This document shows, piece by piece, positions 18,391 through 27,536 of a DNA stretch of 64,000 nucleotides. A program made the position numbers and the translations under genes. Under the pieces are notes generated by a model. The model was not told the DNA's origin and ran no database searches. It saw nothing but the letters and a program-made list of their open reading frames with translations. This DNA comes from Paenibacillus solanacearum (GTDB taxonomy: Bacteria > Bacillota > Bacilli > Paenibacillales > NBRC-103111). The stretch covers positions 1 to 64,000 of the forward strand of contig NZ_CAJVAS010000024.1 of the NCBI RefSeq assembly GCF_910593845.1. Direction: 5' to 3'. Numbering within the stretch: the first letter of the stretch is position 1; the number at the start of each line of letters is the position of its first letter.

Positions 18391-18412
18391 TTGTCAATCA
18401 TACTGTTGACAA
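18391..18412 (-). promoter_or_regulatory. Candidate MtlR operator upstream of mtlA
   Basis: TTGTCAA-N8-TTGACAA is a perfect inverted repeat 113 bases before the mtlA start. It resembles the known MtlR site (TTGNCACA-N4-TGTGNCAA) in its outer halves, but the half-sites are two bases further apart. No good -10 is evident at the standard distance, which is common for activator-dependent promoters. The rest of the 18279-18687 gap, apart from this and the terminator at 18636, shows nothing. Confidence 0.5.
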
Positions 18413-18635
18413 CATTTAAGAAGATTATGAATGCAGCCGGATTTCCGCACAAGTTCAACTGCTTATGGTTTATGCTTACGAATACAGAAGGATCAATGGG
18501 AAAATGCGGCAGCGGGTGGTTAGTCAGGTTTTACCGGTCCAAGCAAATGACGGTCTCGACTTCCTTCCACCGGCTGGATGTAGAAACGGCTAATAGCCCT
18601 GCCTTTTCCAGAAACGGTAAAAGACAAAGCGATGC

Positions 18636-18665
18636 AAAAAAAAGCCCCGAGAAGGGGCTCTTTTA
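18636..18665 (-). terminator. Terminator of ahpCF
   Basis: On the minus strand AGAGCCCC-TTCTC-GGGGCT is followed by TTTTTTT; it lies 22 bases behind the ahpF stop. Confidence 0.9.
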
Positions 18666-18687
18666 CTATATAACACAACCGAACCGG

Positions 18688-20217
18688 TTAATTTCGAATG
18701 AGATAATCGAATGCGCCCAAGGCAGCCGTTGCACCCGATCCCATGGAAATGATGATCTGCTTGTAGGCACTGTTGGTGCAGTCACCCGCAGCAAATACAC
18801 CCGGGACGTTCGTAGCGCCATGACGGTCTACGACGATTTCGCCGAAGCGCGAGCGCTCCACCGTATCGCCCAACCAATCGGTGTTCGGTACAAGGCCGAT
18901 CTGAACAAACACGCCCTGTAATTCGACGTGCTGCTCCGCCCCCGTCTCGCGATCGATAAAGGTGATCCCGTCGACTTTGTCCGTACCGGTAATTTCCTTG
19001 GTTTGCACATTCTTATGAACCGTCACGTTCGGCAAGCTGTAGAGACGCTGCTGCAGGACGGCGTCGGCTTTCAGCTCAGGCATGAACTCGAGTACCGTCA
19101 CGTGCTTGACGATACCGGCCAGGTCAATGGCCGCCTCGATGCCGGAGTTGCCGCCGCCGATGACGGCTACATCTTTGCCCGTAAACAACGGACCGTCGCA
19201 ATGCGGGCAGTAAGCCACGCCCTTGTTCTTGAACTCCGCTTCGCCCGGGACGCCGACATTGCGCCAGCGCGCGCCCGTGGAGACAATGACAGCTTTGCTC
19301 TTCAGCACAGCGCCGCTTTCGAGCTCGACTTCGATGAGCTCCTTCTTCTCCAGACGCTTCGCGCGCTGCAGCTTCATCACATCGATGCCGTATTCCTTGA
19401 CATGCTCCTCCAGGCTCGCCACGAGCTTCGGACCTTCAGTGTACTTGACGCTGATGAAGTTCTCGATGCCCATCGTATCCATGACTTGACCGCCGAACCG
19501 TTCAGCGACAATGCCGGTGCGAATGCCTTTGCGCGCCGCATAGATCGCCGCACTGGCGCCGGAGGGGCCGCCCCCGATGACGAGCACGTCGAACGGATCT
19601 TTGCCGGCCAGTTCCGATGCGTCCGGAGCCGTTCCCAGCTTGGCGAGAATTTCTTCGAGCGACATACGTCCGCTGCCGAAAAATTCGCCGTTGAGGTAGA
19701 CCGAAGGCACGGCCATGACGTTCTTGCTCTCCACCTCGTCCTTGTATGCCGCACCGTCGATCATCGTATGCGAGATGCCGGCATTCAGGACGCTCATGAT
19801 GTTCAGCGCCTGTACGACGTCGGGGCAGTTATGGCAGCTCAGGCTGACGTAGGTTTCGAAGCGGTATTCGCCGCGGATTCCCTTGATTTGATCAATGAGA
19901 TCTTGCTCCACCTTGGGCGGTCTGCCGCTGGCTTGAAGCAGTGCAAGCACCAAAGAAGTGAACTCATGTCCTAACGGGATGCCGGCGAACACAATCCCCG
20001 TGTCTTCTCCCGCGCGATTCACGCTGAAGCTCGGCGTTCGGGACAATTCTGCTCTCTCCACCGTGATCTTGGACGATAAGCTGACGATTTCATCCACCAG
20101 CGCCAGCATATCCTGGGATACGGCATCGGACCCCGCACTCACTTTGATCTGCACATCGCCTTCCATGAGCTGCAGGTACTGAGTTAGCTGTGCTCTTATC
20201 TCTGCGTCCAGTGCCAT
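18688..20217 (-). CDS. ahpF: Alkyl hydroperoxide reductase subunit F
   Basis: The 509-residue flavoprotein has the N-terminal thioredoxin-like double domain with the redox pair SCHNCPD (about 128-134) and a thioredoxin-reductase body with FAD motif VIGGGPSGASAAIYAARKG, the active pair YCPHCDGP and the NAD motif VIGGGNSGIEAAIDLAG. It moves electrons from NADH to AhpC. It follows ahpC by 13 bases. Confidence 0.95.
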   Translation of the reverse strand: MALDAEIRAQLTQYLQLMEGDVQIKVSAGSDAVSQDMLALVDEIVSLSSKITVERAELSRTPSFSVNRAGEDTGIVFAGIPLGHEFTSLVLALLQASGRPPKVEQDLIDQIKGIRGEYRFETYVSLSCHNCPDVVQALNIMSVLNAGISHTMIDGAAYKDEVESKNVMAVPSVYLNGEFFGSGRMSLEEILAKLGTAPDASELAGKDPFDVLVIGGGPSGASAAIYAARKGIRTGIVAERFGGQVMDTMGIENFISVKYTEGPKLVASLEEHVKEYGIDVMKLQRAKRLEKKELIEVELESGAVLKSKAVIVSTGARWRNVGVPGEAEFKNKGVAYCPHCDGPLFTGKDVAVIGGGNSGIEAAIDLAGIVKHVTVLEFMPELKADAVLQQRLYSLPNVTVHKNVQTKEITGTDKVDGITFIDRETGAEQHVELQGVFVQIGLVPNTDWLGDTVERSRFGEIVVDRHGATNVPGVFAAGDCTNSAYKQIIISMGSGATAALGAFDYLIRN

Positions 20218-20230
20218 AAGTTATCGCTCC

Positions 20231-20794
20231 TTAGATCTTTCCGACAAGATCAAGGCTCGGTTTCAGCGTTGCGGAACCTTCTTGCCATTTCGCAGGGCAC
20301 ACTTCGCCCGGGTTGTTCCGAACGTATTGAGCAGCTTTAACCTTGTTCACGAGAATGCTTGCATCGCGGCCGATGCCGCCTGCATTAATTTCAACCGCTT
20401 GGATCACGCCGTCCGGGTCGATGATGAACGTACCGCGGTCTGCCAGACCGTCAGCTTCGATCAACACGTCGAAGTTGCGGGAGATCGTATGCGAAGGGTC
20501 GCCGATCATGATGTACGTGATTTTGCCGATCGTCTCGGAGCTGTCATGCCATGCTTTATGCGTAAAGTGCGTGTCCGTGGAAACGGAGTATACTTCCACA
20601 CCGAGGCTTTTCAATGTTTCGTATTGGTTTTGCAAATCCTCAAGCTCCGTCGGGCATACGAACGTGAAGTCTGCAGGGTAGAAGCAAACGACGCTCCACT
20701 TCCCTTTGAATTCAGCTTCTGTCACATCGATGAATTTGCCGTTCTGGTAAGCCGATGCTTTGAATGGTTTTACTTCTGTTCCGATAAGAGACAT
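20231..20794 (-). CDS. ahpC: Alkyl hydroperoxide reductase subunit C (peroxiredoxin)
   Basis: The ATG at 20794 has AAGGAGG before it and gives 187 residues, the family length. The peroxidatic cysteine C47 lies in FTFVCPTELEDL and the resolving cysteine in GEVCPAKW near 166, a typical 2-Cys peroxiredoxin. It reduces peroxides in the cytoplasm and is recharged by AhpF. A longer in-frame start has no ribosome site. Confidence 0.95.
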   Translation of the reverse strand: MSLIGTEVKPFKASAYQNGKFIDVTEAEFKGKWSVVCFYPADFTFVCPTELEDLQNQYETLKSLGVEVYSVSTDTHFTHKAWHDSSETIGKITYIMIGDPSHTISRNFDVLIEADGLADRGTFIIDPDGVIQAVEINAGGIGRDASILVNKVKAAQYVRNNPGEVCPAKWQEGSATLKPSLDLVGKI

Positions 20795-20839
20795 GGATAT
20801 GTTCCTCCTTGGTTTGGGTGAAATTTCTTTATGTAGTAA

Positions 20840-20881
20840 TGATACCACAGAAAGACGTTCATATCATGAAGGTATCATGAA
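20840..20881 (-). promoter_or_regulatory. Repeat elements in the ahpC upstream region
   Basis: TATCATGAA occurs twice in direct order with an 11-base period (20862-20870 and 20873-20881). ATGATACC at 20840-20847 is the inverse of GGTATCAT at 20871-20878. TATCAT read on the minus strand could be the -10. The motif is not a good PerR box (TTATAATNATTATAA); the binder is unknown. Confidence 0.35.
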
Positions 20882-21053
20882 GAAACCGCAGATGCAAGTT
20901 TGTCCCTAGTGGGATATTTCGACGCGCTTATAGGCCAAATCCCCTATTTTCTTCAATAGCATAGACTTGCGAATGCCGGTACATTAAACTTAAAACCAAG
21001 CAAAGGGCATTCCTTCCATTTCCCACTACCGATGGACTGCGAGGTGTATTCCG

Positions 21054-21428
21054 TTGAGCCTTATCATCGCGATGATCATCATCTGTTCCGTTATTACGAC
21101 GTTTCTGACGATCGCAATCGTGGTCAGAGAACTGCGAAGCCGAAGCCGCAAGCTCTCTCAACGCAAGGCGATTCTGGATGGCGGGACATCCGCGCAAGCG
21201 GTCATCAACTCGATCCGGTCAACGAACGCGCAGCTTGACGACCAGCCGGAAGTGCTGCTCGATCTGACCGTGACGAAGCAGGACGGCGCAGTAATCCATA
21301 CCGTCGTGCGCACCGTGATCCCGATCGTTCATATCCCTGCATTCCAAGCAGGCCAAGTGATCGAAGTGAAATATATGACGATAGACAATGAGCCGAAATT
21401 TGAAGTTGTAGGCGCTTATGTGCCTTGA
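21054..21428 (+). CDS. Small membrane-anchored protein of unknown function
   Basis: The gene starts at a TTG with GAGGTG 7 bases before it; 124 residues. Residues 2-24 form one hydrophobic helix (LIIAMIIICSVITTFLTIAIVV) ending in basic residues, so the C-terminal part should be cytoplasmic. The remainder reads as a beta-rich module (LLDLTVTKQDG, HTVVRTVIPIVHIP, QVIEVKYM). I do not recognise the family. Own terminator at 21479-21520. Confidence 0.65.
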   Translation: MSLIIAMIIICSVITTFLTIAIVVRELRSRSRKLSQRKAILDGGTSAQAVINSIRSTNAQLDDQPEVLLDLTVTKQDGAVIHTVVRTVIPIVHIPAFQAGQVIEVKYMTIDNEPKFEVVGAYVP

Positions 21429-21478
21429 GCCTTTTACCGAAATACAAATATCCGATCCGGGGATTGTCCACAAAAGCG

Positions 21479-21520
21479 AAACGGCCTCCGTCTTGAAATT
21501 TCAGGACGAAGGCCGTTTTT
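21479..21520. terminator. Hairpin terminator between convergent genes
   Basis: AAACGGCCTCCGTC and GACGAAGGCCGTTT pair with one small mismatch and are followed by TTTTT on the plus strand; mqo ends 20 bases further on the other strand. Confidence 0.75.
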
Positions 21521-21540
21521 CACACCGTGCTATTTACATT

Positions 21541-23046
21541 TTATGCTCGTTTGGCGGATCGAGGCTCACTGCTCAATCCGAGCGTCCGCTCCGTGGAGGT
21601 ATGGATTTTCTCAACCAGCTCCGGATTTTTCACGAGCGACACGCCATACGAAGGGATCATTTCTTTTATTTTCGGTGCCCAAGCATTCAACTGCTGCGGG
21701 AAGCATTTCTCGATAACTTCCAGCATAACGGAAACCGCCGTAGAAGCGCCCGGCGAAGCGCCGAGCAGAGCAGCAACCGATCCGTCCGAGGCACTCACCA
21801 CTTCCGTACCGAACTGAAGCGTTCCTTTGCCGGCAGCCGTATCCTTGATTACTTGCACACGCTGACCCGCCACCAGCAAATCCCAATCTTCGCTCTTGGC
21901 GTTCGGGATAAACTCGCGCAGTTCTTCCATGCGCTGTTCTTTGGAAAGCATGACCTGCTGGATCAGGTACTTGGTCAAGCCGAGATTTTTGGCGCCTGCC
22001 GCCAGCATCGTCATCACATTATCCGTCTTCACCGAACCGAGCAGATCGAACATGGAGCCAGTCTTCAGAAACTTCGGTGAGAAGCCCGCGAACGGCCCGA
22101 AGAGCAGCGATTTCTTATTATCGATAAATCTCGTATCCAGGTGCGGAACGGACATCGGTGGCGCGCCCACTTTCGCTTTGCCGTATACTTTGGCATGGTG
22201 CTGCGAGACAACCTCCGGATTGTTGCATGCCATGAACAAGCCGCTAATCGGGAAGCCGCCGATATGTCTTCCTTCCGGAATGCCCGTCTTTTGAAGCAAA
22301 GGAAGGCTTCCTCCCCCGCCGCCGATGAAGACGAATCTTGCCGTATGGCGCTCGACGGCCCCGCTATCGAGATTCCGCACTTTTAATTCCCACAAGCCGT
22401 CGCTCGTGCGTTTCAAATCGTCGACCTGATGCTTAAACTTAATGTCGACATTTTTGCTCTTCAAGTGATCGAACAGCATGCGCGTTAAAGCGCCAAAGTT
22501 GACATCCGTGCCGGATTCGATTCGAGTCGCTGCAACCGGTTCATTCGCCGGGCGGTCTTTCATGATCAGCGGAATCCATTCCTTCAATTTCGCCGGATCA
22601 TCGGAGAATTCCATCCCTTGAAACAGCGGATTGCTGGTCATGGCTTCAAAGCGTTTTTTCAAAAACGCTACATTTTGTTCCCCTTGTACTAAGCTCATAT
22701 GAGGGATGGGCATAATAAAGTCCTGCGGGTTGCGGATCAGATTGCTCTTTACGAGATAAGACCAGAATTGCATGGACACTTGAAACTGCTCATTCACGCT
22801 GATCGCTTTACTAATATCTATGGACCCGTCCGGTTTCTGCGCAGTGTAGTTCAACTCGCACAATGCGGCATGACCCGTCCCTGCGTTATTCCATTCGTTC
22901 GAGCTTTCCTCGCCTGCACTCGACAGCTTCTCGAACACGGTAATTTTCCAGCTCGGCACTAGCTCCTTCAGCAGTGACCCCAACGTCGCGCTCATGACTC
23001 CGGCACCAATTAAGATAACGTCTGTTTTCATTTGTCTGTTACTCAT
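21541..23046 (-). CDS. mqo: Malate:quinone oxidoreductase
   Basis: Using the ATG at 23046 (AGGACGG before it) the product has 501 residues, the family length. FAD motif VILIGAGVMSATLGSLLKEL at the N-terminus, then NNAGTGHAALCELNYT and the C-terminal segment LLGASPGASTAV are typical of MQO. The membrane-associated enzyme oxidises malate to oxaloacetate and passes electrons to quinone. Single gene between a shared terminator and a gap. Confidence 0.93.
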   Translation of the reverse strand: MSNRQMKTDVILIGAGVMSATLGSLLKELVPSWKITVFEKLSSAGEESSNEWNNAGTGHAALCELNYTAQKPDGSIDISKAISVNEQFQVSMQFWSYLVKSNLIRNPQDFIMPIPHMSLVQGEQNVAFLKKRFEAMTSNPLFQGMEFSDDPAKLKEWIPLIMKDRPANEPVAATRIESGTDVNFGALTRMLFDHLKSKNVDIKFKHQVDDLKRTSDGLWELKVRNLDSGAVERHTARFVFIGGGGGSLPLLQKTGIPEGRHIGGFPISGLFMACNNPEVVSQHHAKVYGKAKVGAPPMSVPHLDTRFIDNKKSLLFGPFAGFSPKFLKTGSMFDLLGSVKTDNVMTMLAAGAKNLGLTKYLIQQVMLSKEQRMEELREFIPNAKSEDWDLLVAGQRVQVIKDTAAGKGTLQFGTEVVSASDGSVAALLGASPGASTAVSVMLEVIEKCFPQQLNAWAPKIKEMIPSYGVSLVKNPELVEKIHTSTERTLGLSSEPRSAKRA

Positions 23047-23405
23047 TTTTACCGTCCTAACACGATATATTTGAAGGAAAAGATGTAGGCGCTCCACAGC
23101 AAACAAGGTGCGACCTCCGTCACACATCTTTTCAGGAAAACCTATTCAAGGGTATCGCTTTGATTACGGATCAATTCCTTATCTATTATTATATGATAGT
23201 TATATGCGATTTTAAAGCCGGAAAATTAAGTGATGTCGCGCCGCTCAAGGTAAAAACCGAGAAACCGGCAGCAAAACCGCGAGAATTCTTAAAAAACCAA
23301 GGGTTTGCCTACCTGCTTGCTGGGAATGGGACATTATGCTAGGCCCTCAGCTTCCACTATACGCTGATACGGGCCTTTTCTGATCTGCAGGGTCGGACTC
23401 CCGGC
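23047..23405. other. Gene-free stretch of about 360 bases
   Basis: Holds the mqo promoter region and a plus-strand terminator (23341-23378). No convincing gene lies in front of that terminator; a 60-codon TTG frame (23160-23342) ends there, so a short RNA or peptide is possible but unproven. Confidence 0.4.
23341..23378 (+). terminator. Plus-strand hairpin terminator without an obvious gene
   Basis: AGGCCCTCAGC pairs with GCTGATACGGGCCT (one three-base bulge) and TTTTCT follows. Confidence 0.5.
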
Positions 23406-23999
23406 TTAATCGACCTTGTAGCCGTTTATTCTCAAATGAGCATGAAATATGTCCATAGACGACGGGAGCTGATCCTTCGGCGGCCAGCTTTCGTGGTTCC
23501 AAATGCCGGCGTGCTTCAATGCCCGGGGGCAATGGATAAAACATGCCTCTACGTCAACGAGGATACCCAGCAAGGGCGCCTTGCCCTTAAACTTGAGATG
23601 TTCCAATACCGGATGCTCCCGGATGATGACCGCTCGTCCATTCACGCGCAATACTTCTTCCATGCCCGGAATGACAAATAACAATCCCACATGCGGGTTG
23701 TCTACAATATGATTTAACGAATCAACTCGCTTGTTGCCTGGGCGATCGGGGATGATCAGCTGCTGCGAATTGGCCACATACACAAACCCAGGCTCGTCGC
23801 CTCGCGGGGAAACATCGCATTGTCCGCTTCGGCTTGCGGTGGACATAAATAGCATCGGAGACTGCTTGATGAAAGATTGGGCTTGTTCGCTGATCATGGC
23901 AATGCTTTTCTTCACGACGGCTTCATGCGGGGTTCCCACCAGCTCCCTAAGCTCCTCGCTCGTTTGGACCACGTGGTTCCGGACATCCAGTTTCTCCAT
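23406..23999 (-). CDS. Pyridoxamine 5'-phosphate oxidase family (FMN-binding) protein
   Basis: The 197-residue protein has the split-barrel PPOX fold: MLFMSTASRSGQCDVSPRGDEPGFV, IIPDRPGNKRVDSLNHIVDNPHVG and FKGKAPLLGILVDVEACFIHCPRAL are the flavin-binding landmarks of the MSMEG_1061/DR2398-like subgroup. Probably an FMN-dependent oxidoreductase with unknown substrate rather than a B6 enzyme. AAAGGAGA precedes the ATG. Single gene. Confidence 0.85.
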   Translation of the reverse strand: MEKLDVRNHVVQTSEELRELVGTPHEAVVKKSIAMISEQAQSFIKQSPMLFMSTASRSGQCDVSPRGDEPGFVYVANSQQLIIPDRPGNKRVDSLNHIVDNPHVGLLFVIPGMEEVLRVNGRAVIIREHPVLEHLKFKGKAPLLGILVDVEACFIHCPRALKHAGIWNHESWPPKDQLPSSMDIFHAHLRINGYKVD

Positions 24000-24336
24000 A
24001 GGTCTCTCCTTTATTATTCATTTAGATGGTAATACCGCTTGGCGCAAGAAGAACCTCTATTCCCGAGGCGGACTATAGCGTACCGGCGCCTACATAAAAT
24101 GACTCTCACCGTATTGTACCATACCTTGCTTAGCACGGAATGACAGACGCGACCTGTATGTATACCGATGCGGCGTCGCAGCTGGCATCCTGGTGCATAT
24201 GGACATCATTACACGAACCCAGGTTACGCTTTCATACAAATAGCGCTTCCGATTAACGCGTATACTTCGTACCAAATACCATAAAATAATGGCAACCTAA
24301 TGGAACGAAACATGACCACACTTGGAGGTACTTTCT
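24000..24336. other. Gene-free stretch before the DUF3231 gene
   Basis: Contains CATAAAATA at 24283-24291, which fits the -10 pattern CATANNNTA of the late mother-cell sigma factor; the -35 side is too loose to judge. This would suit a sporulation protein downstream. Nothing else is seen. Confidence 0.3.
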
Positions 24337-25362
24337 TTGAATACAACAACGAACAAACCTACTTCGTCTGATTTAACCGCTGCAGAGGTGTCCGCGCTTT
24401 GGTTTCAATATTCAGGCGACAGTATGGCCGTATGTATTTACAAATATTTCCTGACCATTGTAGAGAACGAACAAATCAAACCCATACTCGCTTTTGCATT
24501 GCAATTAGCTGAGAGCCATATTACGAAAATCGTCGAATTCTTTAACAACGCAAACTTTCAAATTCCCAAAGGGTTTACAGCGAGTGATGTGAATCTTAAG
24601 GCGCCGCGGCTGTTTTCCGACTCGTTTTTGCTTTTTTACTCGAATATGATGACGATCCATGGGCTCACCGCTTATAGCTTGGCGATCACCAACTCGGAGC
24701 GGAAGGATATCCAAAATTATTATTTCGAATGCGTGGCAGAATCGAAGGAATTGTTCCAAAAAACGATGGATTACGCTAAAAACAAACCGGAGTTTTCAAG
24801 TGTTCCCTCCGTCCCTTCACCCCACGGGGTAGAGTTCATGGATACGATGGGGATCTTGTCGAATTTATTCGGAGACAAACGGCCGCTCAGTACCTCCGAG
24901 ATCACGAACCTCTTCTTTAACTCCAAAAAAACCGGATTTATCAAATCGCTCAGCCTTGCTTTCAGTCAAGTCGCAGAAACGGAAGACGTTCGCAAGTTCA
25001 TGCAGAAAAACGTCAAACTTGCGGGGGCGGACGCCGAGAGCTTTAACGCGATATTGCAAGAAGATCTTTTGCCCATACCCGAGAAATGGGACGCGGATAT
25101 CACGAATTCCACTGTAAGTCCGTTTTCCGACAAATTGATGATGTTCCATGCAGCGTTCTTAGTCAATGCGGCTCTTTCTTATTACGGTGCGGCATTAGGT
25201 TCCAGCTTGCGTTCGGACGTTATTGTAAACTACACCAATGTATCCAACCATGCGATGCAGGCCGGCGCGCTTTGTTTCAATATTATGGTCAAACACGGAT
25301 GGATGGAAAAACAGCCGGAGGCCATCGACCGAAAATCGTTAGCGCAAGGTGCGAAGAAATGA
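24337..25362 (+). CDS. DUF3231 family protein (two ferritin-like helical bundles)
   Basis: I start at the TTG at 24337 because TTGGAGGT sits 7 bases before it; 341 residues. The sequence is almost wholly helical and consists of two similar halves, each with LWFQYSGDSMAVCIYKYFL- or MMFHAAFLVNAALSYYGAAL-type helices, as in DUF3231 proteins common in spore-forming Bacilli. Function is unknown; links to spores are an inference from the family's distribution. Followed by a strong terminator. Confidence 0.8.
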   Translation: MNTTTNKPTSSDLTAAEVSALWFQYSGDSMAVCIYKYFLTIVENEQIKPILAFALQLAESHITKIVEFFNNANFQIPKGFTASDVNLKAPRLFSDSFLLFYSNMMTIHGLTAYSLAITNSERKDIQNYYFECVAESKELFQKTMDYAKNKPEFSSVPSVPSPHGVEFMDTMGILSNLFGDKRPLSTSEITNLFFNSKKTGFIKSLSLAFSQVAETEDVRKFMQKNVKLAGADAESFNAILQEDLLPIPEKWDADITNSTVSPFSDKLMMFHAAFLVNAALSYYGAALGSSLRSDVIVNYTNVSNHAMQAGALCFNIMVKHGWMEKQPEAIDRKSLAQGAKK

Positions 25363-25392
25363 GACGGCAAGGCCGTACATTTCAACTATTAC

Positions 25393-25444
25393 GACAAACG
25401 GACAAGCCCCTACGGAATTATCGGGGCTTGTCCGTTTGTTTTTG
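25393..25444 (+). terminator. Strong terminator of the DUF3231 gene
   Basis: ACAAACGGACAAGCCCC and GGGGCTTGTCCGTTTGT form a perfect 17-bp stem followed by TTTT. Confidence 0.93.
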
Positions 25445-25554
25445 CTTATCAATCTCTCTAATTATATACACGGTTTACATAATGGTATAAAGGTCATGAT
25501 GCCCGAAGTTGGGATACCTTCGCTCTTCATGCATTCCAGACTGCCGCTTGTCTT

Positions 25555-27120
25555 TTATGTTAGATCTGGCTGCAACTCAAAGTGGCTTAACAAAGCCAAT
25601 GCCTCTTTATGGTCAGGCTCAAGCTCTAAAAATTTTCTAATGTATTTCAACGCCTCTTCGTCTAACTCTAACTCAAAACAACAAATGGATAGACAATAAT
25701 ATACGGTTGACTCGACCTCATCTTGGCTTTGATGTAACGATATTTCTAAAAAGTTTTTGGATTCTTCGTATAAGTCCATCTCGAACAGTAACAAACCAGC
25801 ATCGAGCGCCAGATCATAACGCTGCTCCATGACGTAGTACGATGACCACATCAACTGCATGCCTCTCAACAGATCCTGCTTTTCTTCATCGTTCGCATCT
25901 GGCAGTAGGCTAGAGATTTGCTTCGCACTCTGAATCAAAAATTCCGCATCATATTTACCCAAACGCCAAAAACTTAATATTTGCTGCAGTCCCATGCTTT
26001 CAAGATTGAGATCTACCCATTCCTTCAGACTAAAAAATTCGTCCGGACCAAAGCGTTCAATACTTCGGCGATAAGCTAATCTTGTATTGGCATAATCCAT
26101 CGGTTTGTCTATATTGAAAATACATCCAACATTTATATTTTTATAATGATGGGGGGGAAATAATACTGCGGCTCCCCTTTGTTCAAAGACATGCTGGATC
26201 GCATGGTAGTTCGCAGTTAAGGAAAAGCTTCCGTGCAAGATCAACTCTGGCGGTTCTGCAAATTTCCATTGATCAAGCAAGTGATCTCCCTTGTCTGCAG
26301 TTATTAATAGGAACCCCGCCTGAGACAACTGATTTAATCGTTCCAAACAAGTTAATCCAGCGGCAGGAAATAAAATATGCGAATCTTCTAGTTCTTCCTG
26401 ATACATGGCGATGACATTCCGATAGGGGTAGTTTTCTTGTTCGTACTCGGGCGCCCGCCGATACTCATAATTTAAAGATATTTGATCTAACCATTTTGAC
26501 GGTTTAAGCACATCCGTACCCTTGGGATATTCGACAAAAACTTCTGCTTCATACATTTCCCCATCGCCAATGTAAAGTAATTCTTGTGGGATGCTATCGA
26601 AGAAGTAGTTGGCGACAATAATCAACGGTTGTTTTAGATCTCCTTCACTAATGGTTACGCCTGATTCAACAAGGTTCAGAACTGTATCATGCACTGCATC
26701 AAATCGTGCAAAATCCAACAACCCCTCGGCAATAAAAGATTGCAGCGCAGGATGTTCCCTCCAAGCCAAAACATTGTTAATCACCAAGTCCGTCATGATA
26801 TAACGGAACGGAGGCAGTGATATCCCCGCATAGTCTCTCAACTGACACAGCTCTTGCAGCACATGGTGACCCAGACGTCCCGCTCCTGCTCCAAGCTCCA
26901 CAATGAATACAGGTTCGGATTGGTCCTTATGGGCTCGATCTTGAAGAAACCCAAAGATCATTTCTGCATATGCAGTAGCGATCATCGGATTACTCGTGAT
27001 ATATTGAGGAACTTGGTCATTGTTCCACGCCTTCATGCCCTCTTCTTCATAATACTTCCGCTGGATGTTCCATATCGGCGCTTCGCTAAAGCGGTAACGT
27101 TGTTTGTTTTGAACTGTCAT
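25555..27120 (-). CDS. MidA-like SAM-dependent methyltransferase with C-terminal TPR part
   Basis: Residues 1-400 of 521 resemble the MidA/NDUFAF7 class: SAM loop FIVELGAGAGRLG (72-84), the acidic/asparagine segment IIVANYFFDSIPQELL (near 170) and conserved helices. Residues 410-515 form helical repeats (YDLALDAGLLLFEMDLYEESKNFLE, CLSICCFELELDEEALKYIRKFLELEPDHKEA) of TPR type, which MidA proteins usually lack. A protein substrate bound by the TPR part is a reasonable guess. The ribosome site is weak and the gene is visibly more AT-rich than the core genes, so it may be acquired. Confidence 0.75.
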   Translation of the reverse strand: MTVQNKQRYRFSEAPIWNIQRKYYEEEGMKAWNNDQVPQYITSNPMIATAYAEMIFGFLQDRAHKDQSEPVFIVELGAGAGRLGHHVLQELCQLRDYAGISLPPFRYIMTDLVINNVLAWREHPALQSFIAEGLLDFARFDAVHDTVLNLVESGVTISEGDLKQPLIIVANYFFDSIPQELLYIGDGEMYEAEVFVEYPKGTDVLKPSKWLDQISLNYEYRRAPEYEQENYPYRNVIAMYQEELEDSHILFPAAGLTCLERLNQLSQAGFLLITADKGDHLLDQWKFAEPPELILHGSFSLTANYHAIQHVFEQRGAAVLFPPHHYKNINVGCIFNIDKPMDYANTRLAYRRSIERFGPDEFFSLKEWVDLNLESMGLQQILSFWRLGKYDAEFLIQSAKQISSLLPDANDEEKQDLLRGMQLMWSSYYVMEQRYDLALDAGLLLFEMDLYEESKNFLEISLHQSQDEVESTVYYCLSICCFELELDEEALKYIRKFLELEPDHKEALALLSHFELQPDLT

Positions 27121-27277
27121 TTAAACATTAACCTGCTCTCTGAAAATAATTATTCGGTGTTAGTATTCCTAAATAGTAACATTTTCACCCGATCCGTACC
27201 ATTGCAGATCTCCAAATGATGACCTTGCACGCTATTTTTGCTTAAAATAAAAAAGCCGGCCCCTTAAATGAGACCCG

Positions 27278-27536
27278 CTACAAAAATGTGTGTATTTTAT
27301 CTAAACACTCATTGACAACTTCAACCGGCGCTTTTCCGACAACATCAACGCGTTTAGCCCGCCAATCAAGATTTTTGATCTGATCCGTTAAAATGACCCC
27401 GTTAAACAGAAACAAAACCCGTCGTTTCATTGAACGCTTTTGGTGAAAGTACGATTGCAGATCTTCTACCGGCTTGCTCATGACCCGCTTGGGGATTAAA
27501 GCTGATCCATACTAGATCTCCTCGATCTGCACTCAT
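27278..27536 (-). pseudogene. mazF: mazF toxin remnant (internal deletion and frameshift)
   Basis: From the ATG at 27536, directly behind the mazE stop, 44 codons read as the MazF N-terminus (ADRGDLVWISFNPQAGHEQ, AGRRSAIVLSPKAFN) and then stop at 27404-27402. In the next frame, from about 27405, the MazF C-terminus follows (NGVILTDQIKNLDWRAKRVD, then PVEVVNECLDKI). The middle of the toxin (the CPITNKVKGYP-like core) is absent. So a deletion of roughly 25 codons has also shifted the frame, and no active mRNA interferase can be made. Confidence 0.85.

Noticed and set aside
23160..23342. 60-codon TTG frame as a gene
   Set aside because: Only a loose ribosome site, no recognisable fold, composition uncertain; kept only as a possibility because of the terminator behind it.
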